Positions 6,645-9,052 of a stretch of DNA of 9,052 bases are shown one piece after another. Source of the DNA: an uncultured Gammaproteobacteria bacterium (GTDB lineage Bacteria; Pseudomonadota; Gammaproteobacteria; UBA9214); the NCBI GenBank assembly GCA_905480065.1, contig CAJQOV010000128.1, positions 1 to 9,052 on the forward strand, read 5' to 3'. Position 1 is the first letter of the stretch. The number at the start of each line of letters is the position of its first letter. Below the pieces are notes generated by a model. The model made no database searches, was not told where the DNA came from, and was given only the letters and a program-made list of their open reading frames with translations. The translations under genes were made by a program, and so were the position numbers.

Positions 6645-7809
6645 ACACTATGATGTCGTGGTGGTCGGCGGCGGGATCCACGGTGTCGGTGTGGCACAGG
6701 CCGCCGCCTGTGCCGGTCACTCGGTGTTGTTGCTGGAACAGCAGGCGCTCGCTGCCGGCACCTCGAGCCGTTCCAGCAAACTGATCCACGGCGGCCTGCG
6801 CTATCTCGAAGGCCGTGATTTCGGACTGGTGCGGGAAAGCCTGCAGGAACGCGCCATCCTGCTGAACATCGCCCCCGAACTGGTACGCCTGCAACCGTTT
6901 CATATCCCGGTCTACCCGGACACCACGCGCCGTCCGCTGACCTTGTGCGCAGGACTTTCGCTGTACGCACTGCTGGATGGCTTCGGGCCGGGCAGCCGCT
7001 TCCGCAAGTTGCGGCCCGCCGAATGGGATGATCTCGACGGCCTCGACACGCACCGACTGCAGGCGCTATACCAGTATCACGATGCCCAGACCGACGATGC
7101 GGCACTGACGCGCGCGGTCATGCATTCGGCCATCCGCCTGGGCGCCGGGCTGGCCTGTCCGGCAGAATTTCTCGGCGCCCGACTAGCAGAGCAACGCTGC
7201 GAGATACAGTACCGCGCGCATGGCGCAGAAAAGCACTGCAGCGCCGCCACCCTGGTCAATGCCGGCGGGCCGTGGGCCGGCGACGTGGCCATGCGCATCA
7301 GCCCGGCCATGACAACCGTGCCGGTAGAGCTGGTACAGGGTACGCACCTGGTACTGGAGGGTACCCTGACACGCGGTTGCTACTACATGGAAGCACCACA
7401 GGACCGGCGCGCCATCTTTCTGCTGCCCTGGCGCGGGCACTGCATGATTGGCACCACCGAACATAGCTACCACGGAGACCCTGCCTCGGTGCGCCCACTG
7501 GATCAGGAAGAGCGTTACCTGCTCGAAGTGCTGCATCACTATTTCCCGGGACGACCGGATCGTGTCATCGCCCGCTTCGCCGGCTTGCGCGTACTGCCTG
7601 CGGCAGACGGGACTATCTTCCCGCGTTCGCGTGAAACCAGGCTGACCGTCGACAGACAGGCGCAGCCGCGCGTGGTTTCCATCTACGGCGGCAAACTGAC
7701 CGGTTATCGCGCCACGGCGCAGAAAGTCATGCGCCTGCTGGCTCGCAGCCTGCCGCCACGCAAGCCGGTCGCATACACGGCGGATGTCAAACTGGTAGCG
7801 GTTGACTGA
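6637..7809 (+). CDS. GlpD-like FAD-dependent glycerol-3-phosphate dehydrogenase, short form
   Basis: A 390-residue flavoprotein of the DAO superfamily, closest to aerobic glycerol-3-phosphate dehydrogenase, which oxidises glycerol-3-phosphate to dihydroxyacetone phosphate at the membrane and passes electrons to quinone. The FAD-binding motif is VVVVGGGIHGVGVAQ (G11, G13, G16) with E34 ending strand 2. The GlpD signature TSSRSSKLIHGGLRYLE spans 42-58. Further matches are LVNAGGPWAG, FLLPWRGHCMIGTTE, FAGLRVLPA and YGGKLTGYR near 350-358, where R and K correspond to substrate-binding residues of E. coli GlpD as I recall. It ends only 32 residues after GGKLTGYR, so the C-terminal DAO_C domain (about 110 residues; E. 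coli GlpD has 501) is absent. Start ATG 6637 overlaps the phosphodiesterase gene by 8 nt; the longer in-frame ATG at 6571 reads through that gene. Substrate could differ from plain glycerol-3-phosphate. Confidence 0.88.
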   Translation: MSEHYDVVVVGGGIHGVGVAQAAACAGHSVLLLEQQALAAGTSSRSSKLIHGGLRYLEGRDFGLVRESLQERAILLNIAPELVRLQPFHIPVYPDTTRRPLTLCAGLSLYALLDGFGPGSRFRKLRPAEWDDLDGLDTHRLQALYQYHDAQTDDAALTRAVMHSAIRLGAGLACPAEFLGARLAEQRCEIQYRAHGAEKHCSAATLVNAGGPWAGDVAMRISPAMTTVPVELVQGTHLVLEGTLTRGCYYMEAPQDRRAIFLLPWRGHCMIGTTEHSYHGDPASVRPLDQEERYLLEVLHHYFPGRPDRVIARFAGLRVLPAADGTIFPRSRETRLTVDRQAQPRVVSIYGGKLTGYRATAQKVMRLLARSLPPRKPVAYTADVKLVAVD

Positions 7810-9052
7810 TGGGCAGGCAGCAGATTCTCGCCATCGACCAGGGTACCCATGCCAGTCGCGCCATCGTGTTCGACCACCAGGGCAGCTTGATTGCCAGCGC
7901 CCAGCAGAGGGTAGCCCTGCGGCGGCTCGACCGCGTCCGCATCGAACAGGATGCCATGGAGATCCTTGCCTCGACGCAGCAGGTAATGGCACAGGTACTG
8001 TCCGCTCCCGGCGTACGCACAGCCGAACTGCGTGCCGCAGGACTCGCTACACAGCGCTCCAGCGTAGTGGCTTGGAACCGTGTTACTGGCACTGCACTCA
8101 GCCCGGTGCTGAGCTGGCAGGACCGGCGCAACGCGGCCTTGCTCGACAGCCTGGCGGCGCAGCAATCCGCCATTGCGCAGAAAACCGGGCTGCGCCTGTC
8201 TGCCCACTACGGCGCCAGCAAGCTGCGCTGGTTGCTGGAACAGCAACCAGCCGTGGCGAACGCATACGCGACGGGTGAACTGTTGATGGGCCCACTGGTG
8301 TCGTGGCTGCTGTTTCATTTGCTCAGCGGTAATCCGGTGCTGGTCGATGCTGCCAATGCCTCGCGTACCCTGCTGTGGAACCTGCAAAGCCGTGACTGGG
8401 ACCAGGATCTGCTGGCGTTATTCCATGTCCCGCTCCAGGTGCTGCCGGCCTGCCGGCCGATCTGTGCCGAATACGGCATCACCGGCAATGGTGGGATTCC
8501 GCTGCGCGCCGTCAACGGCGACCAGACTGCGGCCCTGTACGCACAGGGCAAACCCGCACCCGGCACCATCATCGTCAACATCGGTACCGGCGCCTTTGTG
8601 CTGTTGCCGGTGCAGGATGTGACCACTCGGCCCGCCGGACTGCTGGCCGGTATCTCGCAAAGCAATGCCCACGGCGCCGACTATTACCTGGAGGGGACCG
8701 TAAACGGGGCAGGCGCCGCGCTGGAGTGGGCGGCCGAACAGCTGAGCGTGGACGACGTTGCACGGCAGTTGCCCGGCTGGCTGGCTGATATCGAGGATCC
8801 GCCGCTGTTTATCAACACCGTCGGTGGCCTGGGCGCCCCCTGGTGGCAACCGGGACCGGAACCGTACTTCACCACCGCTCCGGCATCGCCGGCCCATGGC
8901 ATGGTGGCGGTCGTGGAAAGTATCCTGTTCCTGGTGCAGGCGAATATCGCTTTATTACAATCACATATGCCAGATATTACATGTATCCAGTTAAGTGGCG
9001 GGCTTGCCAACCCGGACAACCTTGCCCTCGGGCCCAATGGAGAAATCTATGT
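7809..9052 (+). CDS. FGGY-family kinase resembling glycerol kinase, divergent, 3' end cut off
   Basis: The frame is open for 414 codons to the window edge. Start ATG 7809 shares a base with the GlpD-like stop (TGATG). Glycerol kinase landmarks: AIDQGTHASRAIVFD (10-17 core; GlpK has DQGTTSSRA), ATQRSSVVAW (82-88), SWQDRRN with W103, NASRTLLWN, NGDQTAAL with D238 and Q239, NIGTGAFVLL with F263, GGLGAPWWQPG, VESI, and LSGGLAN near 395. It would transfer phosphate from ATP to a polyol in the cytoplasm. Compared with E. coli GlpK glycerol ligands (R83, E84, Y135, D245), R83 and the Asp are kept, E84 is S84 and Y135 aligns with H133, so glycerol may not be the substrate. The TRG segment after GLGAP is also altered (PYFTTAPAS). 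The last 20 codons are odd and are discussed under findings. Confidence 0.85.
   Translation, partial: MGRQQILAIDQGTHASRAIVFDHQGSLIASAQQRVALRRLDRVRIEQDAMEILASTQQVMAQVLSAPGVRTAELRAAGLATQRSSVVAWNRVTGTALSPVLSWQDRRNAALLDSLAAQQSAIAQKTGLRLSAHYGASKLRWLLEQQPAVANAYATGELLMGPLVSWLLFHLLSGNPVLVDAANASRTLLWNLQSRDWDQDLLALFHVPLQVLPACRPICAEYGITGNGGIPLRAVNGDQTAALYAQGKPAPGTIIVNIGTGAFVLLPVQDVTTRPAGLLAGISQSNAHGADYYLEGTVNGAGAALEWAAEQLSVDDVARQLPGWLADIEDPPLFINTVGGLGAPWWQPGPEPYFTTAPASPAHGMVAVVESILFLVQANIALLQSHMPDITCIQLSGGLANPDNLALGPNGEIY

Overview
The window looks like ordinary chromosomal DNA of a GC-rich gammaproteobacterium (roughly 60% G+C by eye). The transporter pair at the left is close to E. coli YadG/YadH along its whole visible length, ribonuclease D has the gammaproteobacterial size and layout, and the short repeats near 1.5 kb resemble the GTAGGAGC-type REP elements common in that class. 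A Chromatiales-like lineage is a guess, not shown by the sequence.

Layout: (1) 1-1483, plus strand: the end of a yadG-like ABC ATPase gene and a complete yadH-like permease gene, overlapping by ATGA. (2) 1484-1602: a convergent intergenic spacer filled by three REP-like inverted repeat units; the last one supplies the stop codon of the next gene. (3) 1597-3199, minus strand: ribonuclease D (rnd), and upstream of it a small four-helix membrane protein of the DUF6524 type, likely one transcript. (4) 3200-3606: a divergent control region with a perfect TATAAT hexamer, a half Fur-box-like motif and a GC-rich leader of about 220 nt. (5) 3607-9052, plus strand: a tightly packed cluster of five genes. 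These are a B12-binding-domain radical SAM protein ending in a CCAEP tail, an alpha/beta hydrolase with a GHSMG nucleophile elbow, a glycerophosphodiester phosphodiesterase, a GlpD-like flavoprotein without the usual C-terminal domain, and a divergent FGGY kinase of the glycerol kinase type that runs off the window.

The cluster is the part worth attention. The last four genes overlap or abut (ATGA, 8 nt, TGATG), so they are almost certainly co-translated. Read as a pathway, the hydrolase could deacylate a lipid, the phosphodiesterase could release glycerol-3-phosphate or a relative, the GlpD-like enzyme could oxidise it, and the kinase could phosphorylate a polyol. Both glycerol enzymes differ from the housekeeping forms: the kinase has lost two of the four polar glycerol ligands known from E. 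coli GlpK, and the dehydrogenase lacks about 110 C-terminal residues. With a radical SAM protein of unknown substrate at the head of the operon, I infer a dedicated pathway for a modified glycerol or glycerophospholipid compound rather than plain glycerol catabolism. That inference is untested.
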